DNA from: Manis javanica
Lineage: Eukaryota; Chordata; Mammalia; Pholidota; Manidae
Assembly (NCBI RefSeq): GCF_040802235.1
Contig: NC_133166.1
Span: 117,876,991-117,940,990, forward strand
Direction of reading: 5' to 3'
DNA length: 64,000 nt
Part shown: positions 1 to 12,405 of the stretch, in pieces
Numbering within the stretch: the first letter of the stretch is position 1
Layout: each line of letters opens with the position of its first letter
Position numbers and translations under genes: made by a program
The notes under the pieces: generated by a model
What the model saw: the letters and a program-made list of their open reading frames with translations, nothing else
Databases searched by the model: none
Told to the model about the DNA's origin: nothing

Positions 1-431
1 ATTTTGTCATCTAACACAATGTGTTACAATCAGTCATATGGTAGCCTGATCACTCCCACCACACTATGCTTTATTTCTTGGACTAACTCAGCACAACACT
101 GATTTGAAGGATCAATGCAGGACTTGGGCCGACTTCTCTTTCAGAACAAGGACAAGATTATGCAGCAGGATCTCTAGGCCAGACTGTCTGGTGCTGTTAA
201 GGCGTTGAGGGAATGAAGTATGACCTGAGCAGACAGAGCCACACAGCGCAACCGAAGCGATTCCTCTACGCCACGCACCAGTGCCCGCCGACCGTCACCC
301 GGCCCACCGGCTCCAAGCGGCGGCGCGCCGAAGCCTGCCGACCGGGAAAACAATGATCTCTCCGCGTCGGGATCGGCAGCACACCGCCTACTCGGCTCGA
401 CCCCAAGGCTGGCCCCGCCCCGCAGTCACAC
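1..431 (-). other. TMEM179B: TMEM179B intron 1 (partial)
   Basis: Positions 280-431 are still GC-rich and belong to the CpG island at the TMEM179B start. Positions 1-250 are AT-richer and show no exon with matching phase. I see no repeat that I can name. Confidence 0.55.
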
Positions 432-527
432 CTGGATCCGGGTCAGCGTCGCAGCCGTCACTGCGCCGCACAGGAAGGCGGCTTGGAAGACCACAAGTTC
501 AAAACGCTGCAGCCAGGACAGCGCCAT
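432..527 (-). CDS. TMEM179B: TMEM179B, first coding exon (partial gene)
   Basis: The minus strand has an ATG at 527-525 followed by 32 open codons that start MALSWLQRFEL and end LTRIQ. The exon then meets a CAG|GT donor (exon edge 432). This matches the N-terminus of TMEM179B, a small multi-pass membrane protein of unknown detailed function, including the first hydrophobic segment (residues about 10-28). The rest of the gene lies beyond the left edge. Positions 1-431 look like intron 1 and I found no exon 2 there. The exon is too short to show as a long open frame and was found by reading the CpG-rich DNA downstream of TAF6L. The ATG is only about 105 bp beyond the TAF6L poly(A) signal, the same tandem order as in human. 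Confidence 0.85.
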
Positions 528-660
528 CGCGCTCTCCCCACCTGAAAGCGCCGCCGAAGCAACCAACCGCTGAAGCCCCACCCCGTCCGGCGCAACTCAC
601 GAGTTCGGACACGTCACTTCCGAGCACGGGCTTTATTCGCAGGGCTGGGCGAGAGCCGCT
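528..660 (-). promoter_or_regulatory. TMEM179B promoter overlapping the TAF6L 3' UTR end
   Basis: A short GC-rich gap separates the TAF6L stop codon (661-663) from the TMEM179B ATG (527). It contains the TAF6L poly(A) signal at 632-637, so the TMEM179B start region must lie in or just after the TAF6L 3' UTR. No TATA box is visible on the minus strand. Confidence 0.5.
632..637 (-). terminator. TAF6L polyadenylation signal AATAAA
   Basis: TTTATT on the plus strand reads AATAAA on the minus strand, 24 bases past the TAF6L stop codon. This gives a very short 3' UTR, consistent with the tight spacing to TMEM179B. Confidence 0.7.
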
Positions 661-3600
661 TCAGAGCGGCAGGTACAGCGAGTAGTCTGAGAGCGCCCAG
701 CGGCGGGCAGGGCGGCCGGTGCGGCCGATCATCGGCAGCTTCTGCACGTAGCGGGAGGCCGGGCTGGGCCCGTACGGCGCGGGGAACGCAGTCTGGAAGA
801 GGCGCCCACGGCACCGTCTCCCGGCCTGCCGCCCGGCGATAATAAATCGGAAGTGCGGGGCGCCGCGCGGGGCGAAGCGGCTCTTCTGGAAGACGTCGCG
901 GGTGCCAGCGCCGGGGCCCTGCTGCCGGGGCGCCCCCCGTGCCCGGTGCACGCGCGGCAGCGGCCTGCTCTCAGAGGCTGCAGACGCTGAAGCCGACGTG
1001 GGGCCTCCGCCTCTGGGGCTCTCGTCCCCCTGCGGGCTGACCATGGCGTTTGCCGTTAGCTGCGGCATCTTCCGCACCGAGTCCGGGGCGGCGGCCGGCT
1101 CCTTCTTGTCCCCGGGCGGCCGAGGGGTCGTGGGAGCGGGCTGCCCCGTGCCGAAGCGGGTGGCCAAGCTGTCACCGAAGAAGGCGTAGAGCTCCCGGTA
1201 GATGTCCGCCAGGGTCACCGAAGGGGAGGGATCCTCCGGCCCCGCGCCTCCTGGCGGCAGCGGGAGGCCAGACCCAAAGCCTGCCTCTGCACTGCCCCCA
1301 GCAGGAGAGTCCTGCAGGAGAAGGCTGTCCCAGGGCAGCTCGTCTGAGCGCCGGCACCCCCTACGGCCTGGGCCGTCCTTACTGGGCTCTGCTGCCTGGG
1401 CCTTCATCTTCAGCAGTCGTTCTACGGCCACCTGTAAGAGCAGAGGGACTAGGACACACAAGAACTGAAGAACATGGGCCCATCAAGTGTTCTAAAGTAA
1501 GCCAGCTGAGCTCATGCAGGGAAGGGAGGCTGGAAGGGGCTGGCACTCACCAGAATGGCTCCATAGACTTTGTGCCCATCTGCCTTAACCTGGGCATTAG
1601 ATACTGAATAATCATCTAGCACAGCCTGCAAATTTGTCCAGTAAGTGGACAGGTGTGGGTACAGGACTCGTTCTACTGCCTGGAAGAGAGAGAAGGAATG
1701 CCGTTAAGAACCTGTTTGTTGCTTATTGTCTCTCAAATACTCTTTCCCATGAAAGACCTACCTTTATCTCTGATACTGGTCAGGGTTCAGTATCAATCCT
1801 CCTAAATTCCCAGCTTGGCATATTCACTTTTTTTTTTTGGAATTAAGTGCTGAGACTAAAGATCAGGTACAAAACTAGACGGTGTAAAGTGACTCCACAA
1901 TCACTGACGTGTGGCAAGGGTGAGAGCGTGTAAGTAGTGCCCACGACTAAGAGATGTAGTTTGCCAACTGCTACCATATAGTTAATAAGCAAGTACTGTC
2001 CTTGCGTGGATGTAAACTGAGACTCAGTTCCCCTGCACAAAAACGAACTAATCAGAGACCCAGGCTCTGATTATATAAAATCCTGTGGTTATTTGGGGGA
2101 AAGCAATTACGACTTCACAGAAGAGGTGACATCTGTGATGGGCTTTGATGGGTAAGTTCTTTGGTTAGTCATCCACGGCCTGAGGATTTGAAAATGTTCA
2201 CAAAATTGACGAGTTCTAATAAACCTTAACTGCTGACTCAAGAAACATGAAAGCTTAAATAATTCTGTAACTATAGTTAAATATAACCACAAATACCATG
2301 ACAAAATTTATAGACATTCAAGGAAAAAAGCATCTCAATCTTATAAAAACAAATATAAAAATGAAATCTTCCCCACCTTCCTCATTCTGAGGCCAGTATA
2401 ACCCGGATACTAAAACCATGTAAGGACTGTATATGAGGAACCTTATGATTGAGTTCACTCATGAATATAGATAATTCCTTTAAAATATAAAAACTCCTAC
2501 AATTAACCCAACAGCATGTTAAAAAATGCATTATATGCCAGTAAAAGCTTTGAATTTTTTAAGACTATACCATGAGCAAATTGAGTTTATCCTAGAAATA
2601 TGAAGATGGTTTACTGTTACAAAATATATACAATTAATCCCATTAATAGGTAAAAGTAGAAAAACCTTCGGATCAATTCAAAAGATACAGAAAAAGCATC
2701 TGATAAAGTTCAACATAAACTAGTGATAAAACTAGGAATATAATGTAATTAATCTGAGAAAGGTTATCTATAAACACAAAGTAAGCATCAGCCTAAATGG
2801 GAATTATTAGCACTTCTTTATTTGTTATCATTTATTAAACTATCACTGATATACAATCTTATGGTTTCATATAAACAACAGTGGTTTCAGCATTCACCCA
2901 TATTCTCAAGTCCTCACCCCCTCTATTGCAGTCACTATCAGCTGTCTGTACTAAGATGCTAGTCATTGTCTTCTCCATGACGTACTGCCTTCCCTGTGAC
3001 CTGCCTATATTGTGATTATTAACACTTTTAAAATTCTAAATGAGACAAGGATGACCATTATCACATGTAAAGTGATATTAGTGGTCCTAGCAATAAAATA
3101 AAAAGGAATTAAAGGAATTATGTTTAGAAAAGATTAAATATATAGCTGTCATTATTTGCACATGATATGATCTACACTAAAAATTCCAAAGAATCCAATT
3201 ACAAAAGATATTTTATAGTAGCTGAATCAATGCACAAGTCAATTATTTTGCTACACCCACAAGAAATCAGTACCATAAAAAGAAGACAGCATTAGAGAAT
3301 AGCAAGAATCTAGGAATAAATTAAATTAAGTAAATGTAGGTTCTTTCAGGGAAAATTATGAAATGATCATGAAAGACCCCCCCCAAAAAGTGGAGATATG
3401 ACATGTTCGTGGACACGACTTACTACCATTACTGATGTCAATTCTCTCTGAAACTGATCTAACAGATTCAATATAATTCCAATGAAAGCTCAATGGCAGC
3501 AAACAGAATTTATTCCAGGTAAGCAAGAGTGGCTCAGCAGAAAAATCCATCAATATAACCTTTCATATTAACATAACTATGGTGCATAATCATTTGATAA

Positions 3601-6600
3601 TCTCTATAGATGCTAAAAATGTATTCGACAAAGCTCAGCATCTATGAATGTTTAAAATAGTATGAGAAACTGAGGGATAAAACACAATGGGCGAGAATTT
3701 ATGAAGTGGAGTATAGTAACATCTGCCATGCAGGACTTCTCAAAACATGAGACATTTATATACAGAAAGTCAGGCTACCACTGAGCCTAGCTTAAGGCAA
3801 GAATTCAGTACACAGTAGCAGCAAGCATTTTTATGATAAAAGACACACAAATACCATTTTTCCAACTACAAATGGGAGCTCTTACGGCACTGTGAGAAAG
3901 GCCAAGGTCCTCACCTTCCAGCCAAGGGCGTGCAGCCCCACCACAGCCCCATAGTGAGAGCAGAGAGGCCGAACAGGGTCTGCCAAGACCTTCTGCAAGG
4001 ACAGCAGGATCTGCTGATAGAGGCCATTCACAAGGTCCCCATGAGTCCTGTGGGAGCAACATTCAGTCAGATGGGAAGGAGGCACAACATGGCCTAACCG
4101 GACTTAAGTGGCAAGGCAGAGATACAACAGCCTCTGTATGGCACACACAGCTATGTGGACAAGGTGGCCAGGGCTGACTGGCTCAGGACCTGTGGGACCA
4201 AACCCTTGGCGTATTTGTCATCCATCTGTAGAATCCCAGTCTGCCACAGTACACTGACTGGGCCTAAGAGAAGAGGCTCCCCAACCTCTCAACATACAGC
4301 CTCAAAGCCAAAAGTTTCATCCCCTCTCCCTTCCCCGACCCACTCAGCTGTACAGCCAGCCCAGCAGCTACCAGAAGATATGGCTGAGCAGGAGGGCGGC
4401 ACCATCCCGCAGAGTCCAGTGGTCGTTCAACGGGTTGATGGAGGCAGCCAGTGGCTCCAGAACGCAGTAGAGGACACTGCCCACCAGGGAGCGGACATAG
4501 GGCCCCAGGCAGAGGTGTGGGTTCCGAACCAGGCTCCGTGCCACTTGCAAAAGCCGGTGCAGCTGCTCCAGGTCATGGCTTACAGATTTCACCTGTCAAA
4601 GAAGAAAGCCGTTTAGGGGGACACGAGGGTGCAGGCAGTAGCCTGCTGCTCTGAGGGCACCTGCCCAAGCCTTGAAGGCTCCTGAGTCATCTCCTCCCCA
4701 CAAGCATTGTCCCCTGCACCAGGCTGGCCACTTACCCCACTGACCACATACACAAAGTAAGGCAGGAGTGCTGCGATCTTGGAGTTAGTCTGCAGGTCCT
4801 GGAGAGCAATCTGAAAAGGAAGGGGCCAGACTGCACTGAATCCAGCAGCCCCGAGTATAGATGGACATTTTTTTAAAGGACTGTGTCGCATTTATTAAAC
4901 TTTAAATGTTCATAGTCTTTTTGATTCAGCAATTGTACTTATATAAATTAACCCACTATAAAAGAAACCCACACACACACATACCCACACGTAGCATGGT
5001 CTATAACAAAAAGCTAAATATAAGGACAATGCCTAACATTTTTTTACTATTTATTCAGTCATATACGGCAAGAATTTTATTGATGTAAAGCTAATATGCA
5101 ACATACTGGTTTCAAGTATACAACACAGTGATTCAATAGTTACCCACATTATTAAATGCTCACCTCAATTAGTGTAGTTACCTCTGTCAACATATATATT
5201 ACAGAACTATTTATATTCTCTATACTGTACTTTTGTCCCCATAATTAATTTATATTATGATTGAGATTCTGTGCCTTTTTATCCTCTTCACCTATTTCAC
5301 CCACCCACCCCAACGCTTGCCCCATGATAACCACTAGTCACTTCTCAGTGTCTATGAGTCTATTGCTGGAGTTCATTTTGTTTTATATTCTTTTTAGAAT
5401 CCACATATAGGTGAAATTATAGAGTATTTGTCTTTCTCTGCCTGGCTTATTTCACTTAGCATAATACCCTCTAGGTCCATCCATGTTGTTGCAAATGGCA
5501 AGATTTCTTTTCTTTTTTATGGCTGAATATTCCAATGTGTGTCTGCACCACATCTTCATGTAGTGATGGACACTATGGGTGCCTCCATATCTTGGCTATT
5601 GTAAATAATGTGGCAATAAACACAGAGGTGCATATATCTTTTTGAATCAGATATTTTGTTTTCTTTGGGTAAATACCCAAACTGGAATTACTGAGTTGTG
5701 TGGTATTTCTGTTTTTAGTTTTTTGAGGAATTTCCATACTGCTTTCCATAGCGGCTGCACCAACGTATATTTCCGGTATAAGAGGGTTCCCTTTTCTCCA
5801 AACCCTTGCCAACACTTGTTATTTCTTCCAACACATTTTTAACTGAGAAAAACAGCTGTTTTAAAGCCAGATGTTTAGTATAATACCACTTTGGTTTTTA
5901 CTACAGCAATTATAGTTTATACATAGAAAAAAAGGTAAGTAGGCAGTTCCATAAGAGACTTTCACTTTCTCCTTTGTATGTTTTTATATTATAGTACTTC
6001 TATAATAAACATATGCTGATATTACTATAAAAGGGGTGGGGATGGGGGAGCAGTAAGTAAATGAGGAAAACCATCTTAGCCCTGAACCTCCATCACCTGG
6101 ACCCTCTCAGCTCCTCTGGACAAAGACCCTAAGCCTAGGCGGCTGTGAAAGCAGACGACAGGCTAGCAAGGCAGGAGCTCAGCTCCCAGAACCCCATCCA
6201 GTCACCTGCACTGCACATGGGGGACAGAAGCCAAGTTCCTAAGGCAGGAATATATGACAGCAACATTCCTGATTTTGCAAGGGAAGTAACACAAACAGCC
6301 AGACGTGGGAAGACATGGAGGATGTAACCCCTCAAACAGAGAGGCCACATGGTTGAGCAGACCACCAAACTAGTCCTCATCTGACTCTGGACAGAAGAGA
6401 ACTGCCCACAGGTACAGCCGAGAAGGCCCTGAGGAGCCAGAGAGGTCTGGGGACAATGGACCAGGAGCAGGTCTCAGAGCGGCCTGGCCAGGCATGCACC
6501 CTGACCTGGCTTCCCCTACTCCCTTATCAAGTTCTGGCAAATGACAGCTGCAGTGTGGATGCCTACTTGGCCCCAGGTCAACGGACACCTCAAAGAGTGG

Positions 6601-9242
6601 GCTCTGGAATTAAGGTGTGGGAAGCCTGACCACCTGAGCTCCTAAAGGGCCCAGCTGAACTGCCCACTCCCCAAAGGTAGGAAGGGGAGTCAGTACTGGA
6701 GGAGGGCCAGCCTCAGAGCAGCCCCTTCACTGAGAATACATCAGTCCATCAGTGTGCAGAGGATAGGAAGTAGGAATCAGGGAGAATTCCAGGGGAATTT
6801 GCAAGCTGGGCTCTGTGCCCCAGTTCAGGCCAACCCGCTCACCTTCATCAGCTGCGGATCATCTCCCAGCACAGCCCGAGTCACTTGCTGGTAGTACTTG
6901 AGAAGGTCATCAGTCAGTGAAGACACAGCACTGGGCACTGTGACGATGGGTAGGAGGTGGTCAGGGCGGAGAGCCCAGCTCTCTCCCAGCCTCCCCTTCC
7001 TGCTCCCCCACAACCGCCATCCCCACACCCCACCAGGAGCCCATTCAGGCCGGACTCCCAGAGCAGAGCCACCAGCTCCTGGGGCACAGCCTGCGCAGCC
7101 CTGACCTTGCAGGCTCTCCGCGCCTCTGTGCTCTGTACACTGCCTCCCACCCCTTCTCTGCCAGACATATCCCGACTCAGTCCTCAACCCCGAGCTCACA
7201 AGCCTCAGCAGACCCTGGAACAAGACACCTCCCCTCAGGGACCCCAGCATGCTGTGCAGTCTTCTGCGCCAGCATCCAACACAGGGCATCATGACTGGTC
7301 ACAGGTTTGGGCTCCCACCTCCAACTCGGAGCCCTCTGGGAAGGGAACAGTGTCCACTTGGCATAGGGCAGGGCATCAGTAAACATCTGTCAGATGAAGA
7401 CCCAGAGTGGCAGAGGCATCACCCTCAGCAACTAAGGCAGGAAAGTTCACCCACACTATGCCTTACCCGATCCTTGAGGAGCCAGGTTCCCTTTGCCATC
7501 CAGGTAGGAGACATGAACTAGAACCAGGGCAGAGAAATGCGCTGGCCTGGGGTTTTGCCCCTTGTACCACCACCCACCCCTCTGAGTTCTGCACCATTCA
7601 CCAGCTGGCCCATCACCACTCTTCTGACAAGCAGGCTCCCGTCCCCAGCCCATGCAGGACCCCTGCAGTCACCTCTCACAGCCGTCTCGGCACAGCCTTT
7701 GGGGATGTTGGTGGCCAGGGCCAGCTCCACCAGGTTCACCTCACGGTCCTCAGGGAAGTAGAGCTCACCCTCCCTGATGGGGCGCAGAGGCAGCGCCTCC
7801 TGGGATCCGTACCCACACACAGCCTGAGCAAGGGAGGATGGAAGAGCCAGCTGAACCCAGGAGGGAAGAGGCCCTCTACCAACCAAGGCAGGGAGCCTAC
7901 ACTTGAGGGAAGCCCAAAAGCCCTGAGGAAAGGGGGGAAGCCCTGGGACTTGAGGCCCATCTCTGGGAACTTGGCTGCGGCATCCCGTGCTCACCAGGGC
8001 AAGGTGCGGAGCATGGTCACAGGTCCGTAAGGGCTCTGGGCCCCTCCGCCAGGCTGCTCTCCTCCTCCTACTCACCTAACTTTGAAAACACCACTGTCTC
8101 CTAAAATGATACTCCAAAATCTTTTTTAAATTTTTTATATTGTACATAAAATCAAGTGCACAAATCTTAGTATACAGCTTGATGAATTTTGCTATGTGCA
8201 CACAGTCATAAACATGGCCTTCTTCTCTTGACTCCTACCTCACAACTCTGCAGGACGTGCGAACACCCACACTTATGCCCAGACCCGTCCCGTATACCCT
8301 CTCTTTTCCTCTCAGCTTGGCCTGACCAGAGCCTCCATTTAAACCCCAGCTTAAGTCCCCTCTCTTCCCTCACCTCCTGGCCCCCTGGCCTCCTCTCCCT
8401 TTTCTGAACTCACAGCTGTTGGGGACTAGGCGCCACCCCCGGCACCTGTGCTGCAGCAGCTGTGAGCTTTCCTTGTGTGTGCACTTGGACTTCAGATATT
8501 GCTGCACTGCCAGCCCTGAGCTGGGCACGGAGATGAGCTCATGGCAGCTGAGCCCTCTGCAGCCTACACCCCACTCACCTCCACACTGCTCCATCTGAGG
8601 GCCCTGTTGAAATCCTCGACGGTCAGCTTCCGCCGTTTGGTGTGTTTCATGAACTGAGAGCTATTCTGGGGAGAGGAAGGAGGAGAGGAACAGAGTCAGG
8701 GGACGGCACAGGACCCCCAGTGAAGAGGCAGCCTGGGGAGCAGACAAACAGGGCACCAGACCAGCAATCAGAAAACCTGGGCTCCAGCTCTGCTCTTACG
8801 CAAACAAGTCCCAACGTCACATTCCATCTTTACGTCTCAGTTTCTCACATGCAGAATCTGAATATGAAACTGCTTGGCCTGCCCAGTGGGACTGTTGGGA
8901 GGAGCGTATACGATGCCCAGCAAGCGCTTTGCGTGCTAGAAGGCAAGCTGGCTAGAAGGGGAGCCCTGGAAAGGGCAGGACTACTGCCTCAAAGCACAGA
9001 GCAGGTGCCTGATCTACTTGCTGACTGAATCCCTGTGGGAAGGGTAGTCAAAAGGAGGACCAGACATGGGGGACTGGAAGTCGGGGGAAGGGTACCTGAG
9101 TGGCCTCCCTCAGGCGGTAGCACACATCCTCTGCGAGCAGGGCTGCCACCTCATCGCTCAGCTCCAGGCCTGTGCTCTCCGCCATGAGCCGGACTGACTC
9201 CCGTGGGATCTCCACAAACCGCCGCTCTTCTCGCTCTGACAT
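661..9242 (-). CDS. TAF6L: TAF6L, TAF6-like PCAF/SAGA-associated factor
   Basis: TAF6L is a subunit of SAGA/PCAF histone acetyltransferase coactivators in the nucleus, with a TAF6-type histone fold and a TAF6 C-terminal HEAT region. Coding exons on the minus strand are 9242-9096 (ATG), 8665-8579, 7823-7673, 7517-7467, 6937-6843, 4810-4736, 4592-4372, 4047-3915, 1679-1551 and 1431-661 (TGA). All junctions are AG/GT and the phases join into 619 residues, near the usual 622. The histone fold spans roughly residues 5-75 (start MSEREERRFVEIPRESVR). The HEAT-like region covers about 170-370. The last exon encodes a Pro/Arg-rich tail ending LSDYSLYLPL. The ATG exon begins at 9255 after an acceptor, so a non-coding first exon lies upstream near 11.4-11.7 kb. 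Introns carry L1 debris. The frame is intact. Confidence 0.95.
2360..3660 (+). mobile_element. Old L1 ORF2-derived fragments in a TAF6L intron, with a nested antisense insertion
   Basis: Positions about 2360-2808 and 3021-3500 read as successive, heavily decayed parts of an L1 reverse-transcriptase ORF2 on the plus strand. They are interrupted at about 2812-3015 by an L1 3'-UTR-like segment in the opposite orientation. Positions 3505-3660 resemble the earlier part of ORF2 again (compare 2570-2720), so a second fragment or a rearrangement is present. All frames are broken. Assigned from remembered L1 sequence, not alignment. Confidence 0.6.
4966..4995. repeat. Short CA-type microsatellite
   Basis: A run of alternating C and A interrupted by T, followed directly by AT-rich sequence and then by the antisense L1 fragment. 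Confidence 0.6.
5075..5855 (-). mobile_element. L1 3' end, minus orientation, in a TAF6L intron
   Basis: On the plus strand this reads as the reverse complement of the end of L1 ORF2 plus its 3' UTR. Recognisable blocks include the antisense phrases around 5480-5540 (first-contact region with the A-rich ORF2 end) and 5640-5780. It is decayed and non-coding. It lies in the sense orientation of TAF6L, between its exons at 4736-4810 and 6843-6937. Confidence 0.7.
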
Positions 9243-9544
9243 GGCCCCGATGGAGCTGGGAGTGGGGAGGAAGGTCTGAAAGGCCACGCCAGTTGCCCGG
9301 AGAGCCCAAGAGCCTACCTCAAGTCCCTTAGACCAGTTTCACTGCTCTTGCTCCAGAATTTTTGAACAAGGAGCCACAAAGGCTCTCAGTGTCCAGGTGG
9401 GGAAACTGAGGCTCAGAGCAAAAAACAGCCTTATGCTGGACCAGAGGTCAGATTAACAGTGATGCCTGAGAAAGTATCTGGCCTTGGGGTCCACAGAATT
9501 GCCCTGCAACTTCCTACCTGTACTTGAGTCCTTCATCAGTCTGA

Positions 9545-9690
9545 GGCCCGGTGCCTTAAATTATAAAACAGAAGCAATGATTCTGCCCCCCTTAATGCAC
9601 AGGCTGCTCTGAGGATTAAATGAAATGAGGTTAAGAGATAGCCGTGGACTAGAAGCCTGCACAGATGGAAGATGTTACCATCATTAATTA
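9545..9690 (+). repeat. MIR-like SINE fragment
   Basis: The stretch with a GGATTAAATGA-type core at about 9614-9630, preceded by a run of sequence typical of the MIR 3' half, fits an old MIR. Another MIR-like piece (GGGGAAACTGAGGCTCAGAG at 9399-9418) lies just upstream. Both are in the large first intron of TAF6L. Confidence 0.5.
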
Positions 9691-10394
9691 TAAGCAAAAC
9701 TTTGTCTTCTTCCTTCTGATTCTTGCTACGACCTCTACCAACTAAATTCTAATGAAAACACTACTTTTATCCAGACATTCCCTGCTCACACATCTGCAAT
9801 ACTTCCCCACTGCTTATAAAAGGAAAGTCCAGTCTCCCCGGCTTCACATTATGTGATTGGTCCCAAATCCCCACAGCTGTCCCAGCTGATCCCTCCTCCC
9901 AGTAAGCCCAGCCCAGTACCTTCCAGCCAGCCTCATGCTCACCACCAGTGTACGGGCTGGTCTGTCTCCCACTCCACCACAAGCCAACCCCCTCCTCTTT
10001 GCTCAGAAAAACCCAGTCTCTCCTTTGAGGTCTTGCTGCCCCACATGCCATCTGGGCCTGTCACGCTTATAGTGGTTGGGCTTTTTTGCCCAACCATGTG
10101 TCCAGTCTTCCCCAGTTTGACTTCAAGGCCTAAAAGTAGGAACTTGCTCTTCCGTTCGCAGGGTATGGCAGAATAAAAACGGCTGATGACTGATTTCATA
10201 CACAACTAGAAGGTAGGCTCACACAGACCTAAGTGAGACCTCAGCACCACAGGCAGCAAGGCCCAGTTCCACGGTGACCCACCCAGACCCACTACTGCTT
10301 CTCTGGCAGGGTTCACTGGGTCACCAGTGACCTCCAGGTTCCTAAATCCAATGGGCACCCTACATGGCCTACCCACAGCATTTCTCTGAATGGT

Positions 10395-10895
10395 GCCCCA
10401 CTGCCTTTGGAATGAGAACAAACCTGTACCATGGCTCCCAGGCCCTGCACCTACTGCAACACCCCTTTCTGTGCTTTTGTGCTCGGCATTCCACGCGTGG
10501 CTTTTCATTTCCTCAGAACACCTTATTTCAGGACATTTATGCATTCTGTTTCCTCTACTTGAAACGCTCTCCGGCCAACCCCCTCCCCTACCCCATCCCG
10601 TTCTCTAATGAACTCCTGGTCACTCCTTCTGGTCTTAGTTCAATTGCCATTTGCTCAAAGAAGTCTTTTCAGACCCTCACAATATCCCAGTACTTTGCCT
10701 TCAAAGGAGTTATCACAGTTTGTAATTATACATTTGTGTAACTTTCTGATTAACACCAGCCTCCCCATTAGATTGTAAGGATCATGCAGCAAGGATCATG
10801 AGTGTTTGCTCACCTATGCATCCCCAGAAGCGGACACAGCGTCAGCACATTGTACGACCTCAATAAACACTTGCTGAAAAGAACGAATAAAGAAT
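10395..10895 (+). repeat. L2 LINE 3' end
   Basis: The order of motifs is that of an L2 3' end: a CCAGGCCCTGCACC-type start, a TTCCTCTACTTGAAACGCTC block, TTTTCAGACCCTCAC, ATTAGATTGTAAGGATCATG, and a terminal CAATAAACACTTGCTGAA at about 10861-10878. It is an ancient non-coding copy in TAF6L intron 1. Confidence 0.75.
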
Positions 10896-11339
10896 ATTTT
10901 TCTGCGCACAACATACGATGCTTAAGACACTCGGCTAGGACTTCGTTTCATCCTCATTAATAATGATAGGTAATATAGAAGTATTTATCAGAGAGGTTAA
11001 ATGTTTAATGACTTGTCCATGATCGTCCCGCGAACACTAAGTAGGAAGCAGGGCCCCAAACTCTTGTTCTTAATCAGGAAGAGGGGACTGTGTAGGGAAC
11101 AAAGCCTGGATCCCAGCCGGAAGACTTGACGCTGGAGACCCGCCAACAGATCATCGTTAAAGCTTCCCTTTCCCCATCTGTAAAATAGAACCATTAAGTA
11201 CTGCCCACGCAGACGGCGAGGAAGGTGCTTCTCTATTATGTGCCCATATTAAGACCCACAAAGTCCCGGCTCTGACCAAGGTCTCCCGCTCCTCAACCTC
11301 CTCTCCTCCACATTCCCAGGCACTAGGCACACTGGTAAG

Positions 11340-11800
11340 GAGGCGTGGGAACTCACTTCCACCGGCCTCGGTACTGCGCATCCTCCCACCCAGCCTCGCT
11401 ACATCCCAGATCCAGAGGTGTTGGAGTGGGGTGGAGGTCAGGGGTTACGGAACTCAGGTCACGTGCTCGGCGAAGGAGGCGGGCCACCAGAGGAGCGGGC
11501 GCTGAAGTAGGTGCGCGACCCGCAGCAGAAAGGGTCCTTGGGCCTGCGAGGACTTGCTCACCTGAGGGTTCCTGTCGCCGCGGAGGCAACTACCGAGACT
11601 GCGGCGGCGCTTCCCACTTACTGAGCTCACACTTAATTCCCTCTCGGCGCCCAGGCCCCGCACTCCAGGACTACAGCCAACCAGCGAGCGCCTTGCGAAG
11701 TTCCCTCCCCGCAGGGAGACTGCCGCCACGCGATTGGCCACTGTGAAAACGCCGTGAGTGACCAGGAGCGCCGGGGGGTCACGTGACAGGGGAGACTCGT
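11340..11800 (-). promoter_or_regulatory. TAF6L CpG promoter and non-coding first exon region
   Basis: The stretch is GC- and CpG-rich and lies about 2.1 kb upstream of the coding start, as expected for a separate 5' UTR exon. On the minus strand a strong CAG|GTGAGC donor sits with its exon edge at 11562, and weaker donors are near 11360 and 11620. There are two CACGTG E-boxes, at 11460-11465 and 11780-11785. The second lies inside the 10-bp palindrome GTCACGTGAC (11778-11787). A reverse CCAAT box (ATTGG) is near 11733. The exact start site is inferred. Confidence 0.6.
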
Positions 11801-12234
11801 TCCTCTTAAAGCAACAGCTCTAGGGAGCTTAGCGAGTGGGTGTGCATTGTTTGGTGTACGTTTTAATAAGCGTGTTCTCAAGGAAGGCATCCCATTCCAT
11901 TCTCTTGTCTGCTCCTGAGTTTCCGAACACCTGCGCTTATGCGAGGTTAGACTTCGGTGACTGGCTTTAGTTTTCCTGCCCGCTTGGTGTGGCCCAACTT
12001 ACCCCTCCATCCCCTGCCACTTCCCCTTCCCGAAGGATGCCTAGAGCTCTGGGAAGGTATTCTCTGCGGAAAGAGCCTGCTGACTGGGCCAAACCCACGC
12101 GCGAGTTCCAGATTCCAGGGCTGTGCCCCTTCGTACAGCCTACCTCATCACCTGCCTGGCAGATCTTGATTGTTTTACACGCATACATCTTCCCGAGTTT
12201 GGGCAGTTCTTAATTGAGAAGCAAGTGGGCTTAG

Positions 12235-12405
12235 TAAGTAAAAGTGGTATTTGGAGTCAAAACAACCAGGGTTCAAATTCTGACATTACTTTTCTGCAAA
12301 TTACCTAACCACATTTTCCGTTTACGGAAGGGGGTGTAATACCCACCCCACAGTGTTACTGTAGATTAAATGAGATGTCTGTGAAAACACCTAGTAGAGT
12401 TGGTG
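12235..12405 (+). repeat. MIR SINE
   Basis: The block that runs from a GGTATTTGGAGTCAAAACAA core to GTAGATTAAATGAGATGTC matches the MIR order (acquired core, then 3' tail). It lies upstream of TAF6L. Confidence 0.65.

Noticed and set aside
6825-8075. Overlapping long frames on both strands around TAF6L exons 4-6
   Set aside because: Only the pieces that match TAF6L exons are supported; the remainder is GC-rich intron with chance open frames.
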